64,000 nt of DNA from contig JAAVTG010000933.1 of NCBI GenBank assembly GCA_011947345.1, positions 1 through 64,000 of the forward strand, in the 5' to 3' direction. Positions within the stretch are counted from its first letter, which is position 1; each line of letters begins with the position of its first letter. Under the pieces are notes generated by a model that had not been told where the DNA came from, searched no databases, and saw nothing but the letters and a program-made list of their open reading frames with translations. Source of the stretch: Phytophthora quininea (Eukaryota > Oomycota > Peronosporomycetes > Peronosporales > Peronosporaceae). A program made the translations under genes and the position numbers. Shown here one piece after another: positions 12,413 to 22,359 of this stretch.

Positions 12413-13735
12413 ATGGCGTCGGGCTCGCTTCCTCCGTCGCTGACAGCGGCTTTGCTGCTCTGCTGCGCCACCACGTCGGCGCTAACGACGCTCCTGGTCC
12501 ATCTCTACTTGAGACCCGCTCCGTCCTACCTCAAGCGCTCTCCTTCCCCACAGAAAAGCACTGTACAATCTTCCCAGAATTCTTCGCCCACCAAAGTCTC
12601 CACCAAGGCCAAAACAGACGTTCAAAAGCTCAAGACACTGGCGGACAATCTAGTCCCCCAGTCCCTTCAATTGCAATCGTATTTCAGTCCCGGTCGTCTC
12701 CAAGACTTTGACCACGCACGGCTCTTCGACAACTGCAGCAGCGTTCTGGCGGTGCTGGACAGGATCCGCCCGTACCTGACCCAGTTCTTCCAGGACAATC
12801 TGCCAAGCGACCAAGCGCAGATCACGACGCTGCAGAGCTCCACGAGGTCGGACAGTGACGGTCGCGGTGTGGACGAAGAGTCCGACTCGAGCGACGAAGA
12901 CTTGAGTCCGAGACGCCGCAGGTCACTGCAGCTCAGGTCTCGCTGGCACCTGCCAGAGTGGATCGACCCCAGCGAGACGGCAGAGATCGTCATCTACCCA
13001 GGAGTCAGAGCTGAGACTTTTGCGCCGCAGAAAGTGGTGAATCTGGAGGAGGGAGGGAAGCCAATTACGGGTAGACGACCGTCGACAGAGAGCAACGGAA
13101 CGAGGAAACCCAGCTACGGGTGGTCTAGATCGTCAGTAGAAGAAGAGGACGAAGAGCCTGTGCTGAAGAAGAGGCTAATTGTGCTTCCGGAGGCAGTTGT
13201 GATGGGAGGAACGTTTGACTTGACGGGAGGATCGATCTACATTGGCAAACAAGCTCGCATTGAGCCAGACGTGGTAATCAAAGGACCGGCGATTATTGGA
13301 GCCAGGACTACGCTGCGGAGTGGAGCGTACATCCGCGGAGACGTGATCGTAGGGAGAAATGTAGTGCTGCGTGGTGAGGTGAAGAACTCAGTGATTATGG
13401 ACGACGCCGAGCTGTGCCACCCCGGGTACTGCGGAGACAGCATCTGTGGGTTCAAGAGCCACTTTGGCAACCAAGTGACGACTGCAAATCTGAGCTTGAT
13501 GGGAAATGGAAACTTGACTCTTGATCTGGATGGCGTCACGTACGACACTGGTAGGAAGAAGGCAGGCATTATACTTGGAGATGGAAGCCAATTAGGTTGC
13601 TCATCCGTGACAGATCCGTGCACGCTAATTCAACAGAATACTGTCGTGTACCCGCTCACGCGTCTTCCCAAGGGGGTTTACGGGTCGTCTCTGCTCATCA
13701 AGAACAAGCCGTTGGAGAAGGGGTGCTGGAGATAG
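12413..13735 (+). CDS. membrane-anchored left-handed beta-helix (hexapeptide-repeat) protein
   Basis: Intronless gene of 440 residues. Residues about 8-33 form a hydrophobic N-terminal anchor or signal. A Ser-rich, acidic, probably disordered segment follows to about residue 250. The C-terminal 180 residues are a left-handed beta-helix of isoleucine-patch hexapeptide repeats (VVIKGPAIIGARTTLRSGAY and similar) ending in a GDGSQLGCSS element. This resembles the C-terminal half of sugar-nucleotide transferases such as GlmU and UGP/ADP-glucose pyrophosphorylases. No nucleotidyltransferase domain precedes it, so a catalytic role is not shown; it may be an acyltransferase-like or structural helix. 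Domain call is secure, function unknown. Confidence 0.75.
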   Translation: MASGSLPPSLTAALLLCCATTSALTTLLVHLYLRPAPSYLKRSPSPQKSTVQSSQNSSPTKVSTKAKTDVQKLKTLADNLVPQSLQLQSYFSPGRLQDFDHARLFDNCSSVLAVLDRIRPYLTQFFQDNLPSDQAQITTLQSSTRSDSDGRGVDEESDSSDEDLSPRRRRSLQLRSRWHLPEWIDPSETAEIVIYPGVRAETFAPQKVVNLEEGGKPITGRRPSTESNGTRKPSYGWSRSSVEEEDEEPVLKKRLIVLPEAVVMGGTFDLTGGSIYIGKQARIEPDVVIKGPAIIGARTTLRSGAYIRGDVIVGRNVVLRGEVKNSVIMDDAELCHPGYCGDSICGFKSHFGNQVTTANLSLMGNGNLTLDLDGVTYDTGRKKAGIILGDGSQLGCSSVTDPCTLIQQNTVVYPLTRLPKGVYGSSLLIKNKPLEKGCWR

Positions 13736-14097
13736 TTCCGTTGCAACCGTCGGAGCAGAAATGAATGTGGTCCTTCTTTCTTTTGGAGACCACCGTGGCT
13801 TCGACCGATATTGCACAAATAACATATAACGATTTTCCCAAGATCAACATGGTGTGTGTTTGGTGCTCCCTGCTACAATAACTCCAACAACGAATTGCTC
13901 CAGGTCCACGTTTGGTGTTCCTCTTCGAAGCGATTCACGACAATGACGATGCCTCGACAGAAGCAGAACCTTGATCACCTTCTTGGCAGTCATCGAACTG
14001 TGTGGCGCCCTAACGTGGATAGCCTCCAACTCCCTCTCCAGGGGAGCAGCTAGTGAGTAATGATGTGCCCTAAAGCTGAGTAGCGCCGTTCGCGCAG
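13736..14097. other. intergenic, no gene recognised
   Basis: Downstream of the hexapeptide-repeat gene. Short open frames on both strands lack recognisable motifs. It leads directly into the scrambled ClpB fragment. Confidence 0.4.
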
Positions 14098-14480
14098 CGC
14101 GAGATGGTCTTGCAGCAGCTGCGCCCGGAGCTGCTCAACCGTTTGGACGACATCGTGATGTTCGAGCCGCTCGGCCGCGCCAACCTGCGCCAGATCGTGC
14201 TGCTGCAGTTCGACTCGGTCATCAGTCGTCTCAAGGAGTCGCAGATCTCGGTGAACGTGACAACCGGCGCGCTGGACGTGATTCTGGATGAAGCCTACAA
14301 GCCGCAGGACGGTGCGCGTCCGATGCTTGGCGAACTCGCGCTGGGTCTTGTTGTCTTTGTGCACATTGTCGTTTTCGGTCTTGATCTTCTTGCTCGCACG
14401 CGGCGACAACTCATTCTCGAATAGCAAATGCTCAGCGCCAATGTTGGACGTCATGATGACTACCGTGTTGGGAAAGTCAC
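14098..14480. pseudogene. scrambled ClpB/Hsp104 fragment, two pieces in opposite orientation
   Basis: The plus strand from about 14098 to 14325 encodes a ClpB/Hsp104 AAA2 segment (LRPELLNRLDDIVMFEPL, then LDEAYKPQDGARPM), including the conserved PELLNR and GARP motifs. The adjacent minus strand from about 14480 to 14327 encodes the segment that normally lies just before it (TVVIMTSNIGAEHLL, the sensor-1 region). The two pieces therefore meet head to head, in swapped order and one inverted. There is no start or full AAA module, so this is a rearranged relic of an Hsp100 disaggregase gene. Confidence 0.75.
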
Positions 14481-14504
14481 TTTGTCATTCTTACATTCTC
14501 CGAG

Positions 14505-16069
14505 ATGGTGCCAAGCCTACTTCAACGCACGTCTGCGGTGATTGCTGCAGTCTTCTTGGGCACGACGTCGTTTGCTTTCGAGCTCGACAGCGAGAGTGAT
14601 AATTCTCAAACTGCGGGAACGGTAGCTCCACACAACTTAAACGCCGGACCCAACGGTTTGGTACACAAGACACAACAACGCAGTGGACCGCGATGGACTC
14701 TACGTCGAGTAATGCGCCAGCTATGGCATCCAGTGCAGCTCCAAGCGGTTACCGAGACCAATTAACCCCGGTGAGCAGCGAGTCCGGAGGACTAGTGTCT
14801 TTTCAGATGAGCATGGCGTCGTCGTCGGCATGGACACCATCAAATAGTTGGTCTACAAATTCAGGAGTCAAGAGGGTCTACCACAATGGGACGTCCTAAT
14901 GCAGACTTGCCGGATACTGACAACTGGAACGTGATGGCCTACATGGACTGGGTCATGGATCACATCGTGTCCAACAAGGGCACGCTCAATTACTGCGTTC
15001 GCTGGGATAGTGTTGCAATATGGTAGCACCTACTCCAGAGAAGGCTTTATCCGTGAGTGGTGTCCGTATTCACGGTCACTTGGGGAGGAAGCGTAGTGTC
15101 GGAAGGCAGTAACTCTTGCCCGACGACGAGAAGCGATTAGTGAAGCCTTGTGACGCTTGGAGGAAAAATACGAAGTGATTATTTTTGGTCTTTTCTGTGA
15201 CAGTACGTCATGGAGTCCACTACTTATTTTGGCTGCTGTCTGATTCATCTTCGAGACACACTCGATGTTCTCATGCCGCTATCACCCACAAACCGCCACT
15301 CCACAGGGCTACGTGGGCTGTAGGTAGCTTCCATTAACGTTTGCACGCTCAATTCATTCTTAAACTTGCCAATTAAGGATCACCCGAGCTCGAACTCGGC
15401 AGAGTTCGTGGCATTTTCGCGAAGTTAGCTATCTATGCAACGGACAATTTTCCGTTGCCATCTAGTTATAACTATGACAGATAGCACGGAGATGCTTTCA
15501 AAAGCGTGGCAGCCACATTCGAGAGCATGTTGGCTCATCAGTTCAAGGCCTGGAAGCACTAGCTCGTCGGCTAGGACTGCTAGTCGTACGACGAGATCAC
15601 GATCAACGTTGTGGGCTTCGCTGTCAAAGACGCCTCTCTGTTGGAGTGGGCGGATAACTCTCTTGGAACAATCTACATCAGTGATCTCGACTCGGACGGC
15701 GTCGCCCAGTGCCCTCAAAGTTGCTGCCGCTCCTACAGCACTGGGGTCAGCACGGACACGAGCGCCCGAACGAGCGAACCGTTTGACCTCTCGTTGTGGC
15801 CTAAGCAGGGCCTTGGAGGCGGGTGGGGAAGCGATTGGGGACAGCAAGTCAACCTCGAAAACATGATCCAGGCCATCGACGACGACCAACTCACGATCGT
15901 CGCCCACGAAATCGGTCACGGCTTTGGTCTGATGGACTTCTATAAGAGCAAGGATAAACCTGCCAAGGACTTTCCGAACCGCCTCATGATGGCCGGACGC
16001 TCACTCCCAGAGACGGCTGGATACTGGGCCTTGTCCTCGAGCATGTCAAGTTTCGCTGTGACTTTTAGG
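14505..16069 (+). pseudogene. secreted zinc metalloprotease relic interrupted by a solo LTR
   Basis: The first about 22 residues (MVPSLLQRTSAVIAAVFLGT) form a signal peptide. Further pieces in different frames follow: a DNWNVMAYMDWVMDHIV block near 14920 and, after the LTR, a long block containing the zinc-binding motif HEIGHGFGLMDFY at about 15903-15943 (HExxH plus downstream D). In the expected frame there are several stops between 15540 and 15600, and the C-terminus is shifted. Removing the LTR and one copy of its target duplication rejoins codons exactly in frame. The family looks like the secreted neutral zinc peptidases found in oomycetes. Several independent lesions make it a pseudogene. 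Confidence 0.75.
15011..15479. mobile_element. solo LTR, 469 bp, flanked by GATAG target duplication
   Basis: The insertion starts TGTTGCAATATGG and ends CTATGACA (TG...CA termini). It is bounded by GATAG at 15006-15010 and 15480-15484, a 5-bp target-site duplication as made by LTR retrotransposon integrases. It contains no coding sequence. Copia and Gypsy cannot be told apart from the LTR alone. Confidence 0.75.
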
Positions 16070-16168
16070 AGCCTTGTACTAGTGTTGTTCTGTCCCAGTG
16101 TCCACGTAAAGCCATGCCGTTTGGCTGAAGGCCCACAACATAGGTATATTCGTGCAGAATGCTTTCCC

Positions 16169-18025
16169 CTAGTTTGAATACCGTGGATGGCGTCCTCGTA
16201 GCCATTCCTGCACTTCCCAGTCGCCCCTTAATATTGACACCTTAACACCTTGAGACGAAGCCAAACTCGACGAGTAGTGCGCATGCAGAAAAAGCATGGC
16301 GTCGAATTCACGCTCCCGCAAGTAGATGCATTCGGGTTCAGCCGTAGGAAATCGCTACTTCAGCCACGAGACTGCTCTTATCTGTCCTGCACTCAAAGCC
16401 CCTTCAATCGCCTTAGACGGATTGAGATCCGATGCGACGTCGACTGCCCATTTCAGAAGACTCAAGTCCCCCAGGCCAGCGATCGATGCAACCATATTGG
16501 ACGTGCACCTCGCCCTCATGTTTTCAAGAAGCCATTCCACCATATCGACGTGACCATTCTCAGCTGCTGCCACAATAGCACCCTCCAGACGTTCTTCGGA
16601 CAAGTGGCTTTGAGTAGCCACTAGCCATTGCGCCATGGCGAAGTCACCGCGTTTCGCCGCGTCTGCGATGGCATAGTCTGCTACGCAGCACTCTGCGATG
16701 CGAGGCTCAGTTTTTCTCCGCTTTGCGGCAGATTGGGATGTCGTTGACGCAGTTGTGAGGGAGTGGAAGAACTGCATTACCTCCAAGGAACCACACTCTG
16801 CGGCTTCGTCCATTAATGACACGTCTTGTTCAAGTATTTCAGCGTACGAAAAGCGCTGGAGAAGCCACTTCACAGACGCCACATTTCCTCTGTCAATGGC
16901 CGCAAAGAGACCAGACCCATAGGCGTTTTCAACCAAGCCGCGTCCGACCACATACTCCAGCACCTCCACGTGACCAACTGCAGCTTTAAAGAGATAGCCA
17001 ACACTGGTGTGTCCTGGACTCAGTTGCTTGCACACAACTCCCCACATCGGGTGTTCCATCAGCCACCGAACCATGCACAAGTCTCCTCGTGTACACGCTG
17101 TTGTCGTGGCGCTCACCCAACGCTCGGAACACTCCCAGGACGACTTGGACGACGGAGAATAGTGTTCTGCAATCTGCTGCATCAACTCCAAGTTGGGGCC
17201 ATTAGCGAGGTGGAAAATCGCCTTAGCCACCAACAAATCGTCCCGCCGTAGATATCCGCAGTCCTTCATCCACTCGATCACCTTCCGACATCTATAATCT
17301 GCCCTGTAGTCCAAAAGGCACTTTAACGCGTAGTCCAGAACGCACTTTCCCTAGGTAGCAGTTTCTTGGCCAGCCCTACTTCGCCCTTGTACACAAGGGA
17401 GTCGATGGCTTGCTCGATCGCTGCTTCGTCCTTAGGGTGTCGCTTGTGAGTGTAGAGCCATCGAACGACCGCAAAGCGTTCGTGATGTGCAGCAGTGACA
17501 ATGTCGTTCCCAGTGAACTCTGGCGCCTTGCGGGTGTTGACGTCGTCTGCGTCTGGGTGTTCTAGAAGCAGCCAATGACTCCCTCTCGTGCTGATCCGCA
17601 CAACGTTTCTCTTCCTGATCGAGAGTAAGGAAGTCCTTTAAGAGATGGACGTGGGCCTGCTCAGTTGCAGTCCGAAGGATCTGCTCGTCCACCTCGCAGT
17701 CCCAAAAGTGGACGCAGAGCCACTGGACCATCTCCAGATCTCCACGTTTGATGGTAACCTTCATGCTCTTAGTAAACTGGCAGTGATAGTAGTCTGGGTC
17801 GGACCGAGGGAAGTTGCAGAGAGACCACCCAGGTCGGCGGAGCTCGGCACAAGAACAGCTCGACACCCAGATCCAGTCCAAGAGTTTGGTCGACCCCAGT
17901 GCGCTCGTCTCACTCAGCGACAGGCTCGGAGGTGGACCGAGGAAGCCGGAGATAAGGCCTCTATGGCAGTCAAGCTCCTTGATAGCGGCGTGGGGTCCAA
18001 CGGCACAGCCAACAAGCGAGAGCAT
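16169..18025 (-). pseudogene. ankyrin-repeat protein gene, copy A (degenerate)
   Basis: Ankyrin-type repeats run through the protein (units such as GNVASVKWLLQRF, GDFAMAQWLVA, NGHVDMVEWLLEN). The N-terminus is hydrophobic (MLSLVGCAVG). The reading frame is broken near 17600 and 17330, and a CAG-to-TAG nonsense change at about 16353-16355 removes the last 60 residues; the inverted copy keeps CAG there. Role unknown; ankyrin arrays usually mediate protein binding. Paralogues lie at 35730-37557, 46677-53400 (split) and 53438-55155. Confidence 0.75.
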
Positions 18026-18158
18026 GGCGACAAGATTTGGCAACAGTTGTGAATTGACCCCCCTCTCTCCAAAATTGACAGAACCCGTGTAGTTCGAAAG
18101 AAAGTGATTTGCCGCACTTGGTGTTTCTAAGCCAATCTGGTTTTTAGCCGAGAGTAGA

Positions 18159-18679
18159 ATGCTGTACGTGCTGCTACTGCTGCTGTGGACGCTGTGCGAG
18201 GCCTCGGAGCTGCGTGGGCGGACGCTCCCCGCCGCCTTCCAGTGGGTGGAGGACCCTCACGCCGCCGATCGCTGCCCGAATGGGTCTACCGGCTGCGTCA
18301 ACCACGTCAAGTTCGGCTACACCGTCGTGCCCGTGACCGTCTCGGAGGACGCCTCGTTGGTGCTGCAGTCGGCCGAGCGTCCTCCGAATCTGTCCGCCGT
18401 CGTCCAGCTGGAGACCTACACGCAGCCAGGCTGCGTCATGAGCGGCTGCCGCACCGTCCGCTGGCTGGGGTCCTCCCGGAGGAGGACTGCTTCAACCGCC
18501 AGATGCGCCGGCGGGCGGACCAGCCAGACGGCCGTAGCGTTCGCATCGACTTTGGCGGCATCTACTACGAGCACCTGCCCTCAGGCCAGCTGTTCGTCAA
18601 GTTCGAGCGGAGGAACGTCCTGACGCAGCAGGATTCGTGCTCCTTCGAGGTGCGCAGCGGCTACAAGAGGTGGTTCTAA
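18159..18679 (+). CDS. small secreted cysteine-containing protein, copy A
   Basis: About 173 residues, starting with a clear signal peptide (MLYVLLLLLWTLCEASE). The mature part has paired cysteines (DRCPNGSTGC, PGCVMSGC, EEDC, DSCSF) consistent with disulfides. The frame changes at the GGGG run near 18476-18479, and one extra G would restore a single frame to the TAA at 18677-18679. The family is not recognised. Secretion and small size allow an effector or cell-surface role, but this is inference. The inverted copy at 35084-35593 has lost its ATG. Confidence 0.6.
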
Positions 18680-18839
18680 CAGATGGAGGGGAGGATGTAG
18701 CTACCAAGCAGGCTAGTCCGATCGATACACATTTTGATGGCTCCATCCCAGACATCAATTCCGTCGAGACCACTTGCCAATTGGCGACTTCACACTCACG
18801 CTTCATTCTACTCCATCCAACTACACTACGACGACAGCC

Positions 18840-19251
18840 ATGGGAAACGTCTCTGGGTGTTGCAGACAAAGTGAGCAGGACGTGGTCAAGACCACCCCAA
18901 CCAAGACCTCTGCACCAGACCCGACTCCCCGAGGGCTGGAATGCCGCCCACGCAAGGAGCTGACCGCTCTACGGGTACGGTTCCACGAGCCCAGACAGCG
19001 TCCAAGCCGAAAGCGAGAGCCACCTCGAAGGCAAAATCAAAATCGACTCGGAACCGGTACGCGGAAATCAGCGGAAGCGCCTCCTTCAGCTCGGACTACA
19101 CTCCGTACGCCATATACGATAATGGTCACCACCACCACGGCGGGGTGGTTATCACCATGCTGGGGGTCATCATGGTGGAGGTGGCCATTCCGGCTACGAT
19201 GGAGGAGGCTTCGATGGAGGATGCGGTGATGGCGGGGGCGGTGGCGACTGA
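18840..19251 (+). CDS. N-myristoylation/palmitoylation-signal protein MGNVSGCC, copy A
   Basis: Starts MGNVSGCC, a consensus N-myristoylation site (G2, S6) with adjacent cysteines for palmitoylation, so it is predicted to sit on the inner face of a membrane. A Lys/Arg/Ala-rich basic segment follows (KPKARATSKAKSK), then a His/Gly-rich tail (HHHHGG, GGHHGGGGHSGYDGGG) ending in GGGGGD. The frame shifts at a CCCC run near 18927 and a GGGG run near 19142. One extra base at each would give a single frame of about 137 residues; the inverted copy shows the same two runs. Not a family I recognise. A related MGNVSACF protein follows at 19350. Confidence 0.5.
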
Positions 19252-19349
19252 ATCCACCGTTTCGATTGCTTTCGACTCCATAGTCGATTTCTATCACTAG
19301 TAGTGAATAAAAATCTACCGCATTTTCAGAATCAACCAAGTACCGACTC

Positions 19350-19616
19350 ATGGGGAACGTCTCGGCCTGTTTCAAGAAGCAGGTTATGGAAGAACCGGGT
19401 GAGGACGACCAAGCCGCACCTCGTATTCACGAGGAAAAAGCTCCATCAGAATCGCCTTCCAAGAGCACCGCCATCGGACGACATGCTACCGACAGAACGC
19501 CCTTGTTGAGCTGTGCGACTTCGCCCAGTTCGGGAGGAAGGGAGTGGGGAAGTAACAAGTCTGGGAGCAAATTGTGTACTGTGGAAGAAGGCGGAGAAAA
19601 TGAGAATCAATGCTAA
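19350..19616 (+). CDS. small MGNVSACF protein, predicted lipid-anchored
   Basis: Intact 88-codon frame starting MGNVSACFKK, again a myristoylation consensus with a palmitoylable Cys7 and a basic patch. The rest is Ser/Glu/Pro-rich and likely disordered, ending in cysteine. The N-terminus is shared with the MGNVSGCC gene just upstream, suggesting a local duplication with divergence. Function unknown. Confidence 0.45.
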   Translation: MGNVSACFKKQVMEEPGEDDQAAPRIHEEKAPSESPSKSTAIGRHATDRTPLLSCATSPSSGGREWGSNKSGSKLCTVEEGGENENQC

Positions 19617-20269
19617 GATGGACAAATGAACCGGGAAGCAGACCTAGCATTCAATGAAAGGAGTTTAAAACTACAAGCCAGCTGGCGCAGTCTTCGTTCT
19701 CCGGAGCACTTAATACAAAAGCCTCGCTTCGCTCGGCGGGATGTACTTAATTGTGTTAGGTTTTCTTTCTACTAATCAGAAGCCTGAAAAGTGTGACTGA
19801 CGGACAGACACGGGGTTTATTGTGGCTTTCATTTGTTTTGGCAAATCGGGGGCCCGAGAGCCGCTTTATCTGGCCCGATTTACGAAACAGGTCAGTTTTA
19901 GCTATATCCGAGGCCGATTTGATAGACACTTGCCGGAATTGCTTCTTTTCAGCGGCAATAGTGAGCTCGTGGGAAATATTCCCCACCTTCTGTTTTAAAG
20001 CCATCTTAGACTGCTACTAGAGACTTGCTGTCTGTCCGTTTGTCTGTCGGTCGGTCGGTCCGTCGCCGAGTTTCGATGGACAAGATCCGGCGCTGCCATT
20101 GGCTGCCGAGCGCCAGCGACGGCGGCGCCCATTCGCCGAAAAGAGTTTCGGCCAATCGCTGCCGAGCGGAGCGAAGGCGGCCCGAAAGTGGACCACACCA
20201 ATAGTAGGGTGGTCCACACCAAACGTACTTAATGAAGAGGTCGATAGTAGTCCCCCCCAACCAAACGCG
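19617..20269. other. spacer with short inverted motif, no gene
   Basis: The motif ACGGACAGACA at about 19799 recurs inverted at about 20030 beside a CTGTCGGTCGGTCGG simple repeat. A GC-rich GAGCGAAGCGAGGC-type string sits at about 19724-19743 on the minus strand. These could be remnants of small elements; boundaries could not be fixed. Confidence 0.3.
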
Positions 20270-20710
20270 ATGGAGCGTGGGAACGTTACCTGCGCTCGCT
20301 GCTCTGCAGAGGTGACGCGTGCGCCGCTCGACCTCGACGGCCTTGGCCACCAGTGCCTCCGCTGCGTTTGCTGCGAGGAGCTCCTCGAGTGGGATTCCTT
20401 CGAGAGGCCACGCGCCAGGAGCGCATCGCGGCGGTGTCGGGCGTGTGATGGCCAGTGCAGCTTCTGGCACAGCACCGCCGCCGAGCAGCCGCTGCCACGG
20501 TTGGACCGGCGGCAGGTTACCATGGCCCTGGTGGCGGTCACCATCGGCCCACCACCGCCGCCGAGTCCGCCAGCGACAGACTGCGCGTCGCCGTCGCTAC
20601 CGCCAGGGACAGGCCATTGGCTATTAATAGCCTCATCGAATACATTCGTTTTCATTTCGGCCAAGTCGGTTGAATTTGTGTTGGATTGTGTATTGATACA
20701 AATGCATTGA
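20270..20710 (+). CDS. hypothetical zinc-ribbon-like protein
   Basis: A 146-codon frame starting MERGNVTCARC, with cysteine pairs CARC, CLRCVCC and CRAC spaced like a zinc ribbon, followed by a proline-rich linker. It lies just upstream of the Helitron helicase relic and might be host sequence or a captured fragment. No family recognised. Confidence 0.3.
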   Translation: MERGNVTCARCSAEVTRAPLDLDGLGHQCLRCVCCEELLEWDSFERPRARSASRRCRACDGQCSFWHSTAAEQPLPRLDRRQVTMALVAVTIGPPPPPSPPATDCASPSLPPGTGHWLLIASSNTFVFISAKSVEFVLDCVLIQMH

Positions 20711-20779
20711 TACACAGTGCTAGAACGGGCAACAGCGTAAAGTTTGGATAGGGCCGTGATGACGATCGTGGTCGTTCCA

Positions 20780-22359
20780 GGTGATAGTCGTCCGTTGGCC
20801 CCCGTGCAAAGAACCAAACGAAATCGTGCGCTATGTTGATGCTCGGTATATTGCTCCTGTGGAGGCATGCATCCGGCTTCTGAATTACAGGATCGGGCAT
20901 GAGGTTTAAAAACGACCAGCGCTTCGCATAACGACGGGAGCAGGTCACCCACGCGGGAAGTTTCACAAAAGTTTCTTTTGTTGATGAGCCTGGTGGAACG
21001 GGAAAGTCTACGCTACTTCGACACGTTTTGGCCAGAGTGCGTCTGGATGGGAAGATTGCACTTGCTGTTGCGTCCAATGGAATTGCATCTCCACTCCCCA
21101 TGGGCGGGCGTACGGCGCATTCTACTTTTAAAATTCCGCTGAAACTGGACAAGGATTCTATGTGTTCGATTTTCAAACAATCGCACCTGCGCAAGCTTAT
21201 CCAGCAGACCAGTTTGGTCATTTGGGATGAAGCTCCGATGACGCATCGCCACGCGTTTGAGGCTGTCGACCGAACGCTACGGGACATTATGGATAACCCC
21301 AGGGAGCCTTTCGGCGGAAAGGTTTTTGTGCTCTCAGGAGATTTCCGCCAGATCCTTCCTGTCGTGAAGAGAGGCACGCCCGCAGAAACGATCAACGCGT
21401 GTATAAAGGAATCGCCTCTGTGGATACACTTTTGCAGGTTCGGTTAACACAGAATATGCGCATTGGGAGCGAGGGGACAGGAGAAAGCGACGAGAATATC
21501 CTCTCTTTCTCTGAATATTTGCTTGCCGTTGGAGAGGGTCGGCACGAAAAACGTGCGGATCTTGGCAATGACTACATCAAGATTCCTGCTGATATGCTGA
21601 TCCCGAATCCTCCTGTAGAAGACGACGAGGACGAGGAAATAGCTCCAGGGGCAATACCAAGGGTATGACCCGCATCATTGACGCAATGTATGCCGACGTT
21701 GCCAATCCGGAGGTTGCGAGTGATGAATATTTTGCCAGTCGGACCATTTTGACGACTACGAACGAGACGGTACGGAGAATCAACGAGGCAGTCGCAGCTC
21801 GACTTCCGGAGACAGCGCGGGAGTATTTGTCGGTGGACTCGGTGGAGGATGATGACGGAACGTTTTTCGAGCAGGAGTTCCTCCACTCGGTGAACATGAA
21901 CGGGATTCCACCTCACAGACTGTTGCTTAAGAAGGGCATCCCCATCATGATGATGAGAAATCTGAACCCGGATCTTGGACTGTGCAATGGAACGCGTCTA
22001 CGAATCGTCGACTTGAAGGACCACATCATTAGAGCAACAATTATGACTGGAGAACGAACAGGCCAAGAAGTACTCATCTCGAGAATTATGTTCGTGAGCG
22101 ACGACGACAACTCCGATTTCCCCTTCCGGCTACGACGAAAGCAGTTCCCCGTGCAACCAGCATTCGCCATGACGATTAACACGACCCAAGGTCGGACGGT
22201 GTTAAACTTGAGCCTGTACTTGGCTCCCCGTGCTGTTCGCATGGCCAATTGTATGGGGCGTTGTCTCGCGTGACCTCCCGAAGCAAGTTCAAGGCATTGA
22301 TTGAGTATCCAGAGTTCGTAGAGCCGGACGGAGGAGTGCACACGAGAAACATCGTGTAA
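20780..22359 (+). pseudogene. Helitron PIF1-type helicase, truncated and frameshifted
   Basis: A short relic at about 20830 (YVDARYIAPVEACIRLL) matches the linker region of Helitron Rep-helicases. The helicase follows: Walker A GGTGKST at about 20995, Walker B IWDEAPM at about 21220, GDFRQILPVV at about 21340, LTQNMR at about 21445, and C-terminal motifs including TINTTQGRT at about 22172, ending TAA at 22357-22359. The Rep (HUH) nuclease is missing upstream and the frame breaks near 21440, 21660 and 22260. It is therefore a non-functional remnant of the rolling-circle transposon protein. Confidence 0.8.

Larger units (their letters stand above)
16169..19244. repeat. arm A of a ~3.05-kb inverted duplication
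   Basis: This block recurs in inverted orientation at 34519-37556 with only scattered substitutions and small indels. It carries an ankyrin gene (minus), a small secreted protein gene (plus) and an MGNVSGCC gene (plus). Similarity begins at the ankyrin stop codon and ends inside the glycine-rich tail of the MGNVSGCC gene near 19244. Confidence 0.9.

Noticed and set aside
19795..20045. MITE bounded by ACGGACAGACA inverted repeats
   Set aside because: Inverted match is only 11 bp, neighbouring bases do not pair and no flanking duplication was found.
20652..21395. 247-codon minus-strand frame opposite the Helitron helicase
   Set aside because: It is a shadow of the helicase coding strand, whose motifs are unmistakable.
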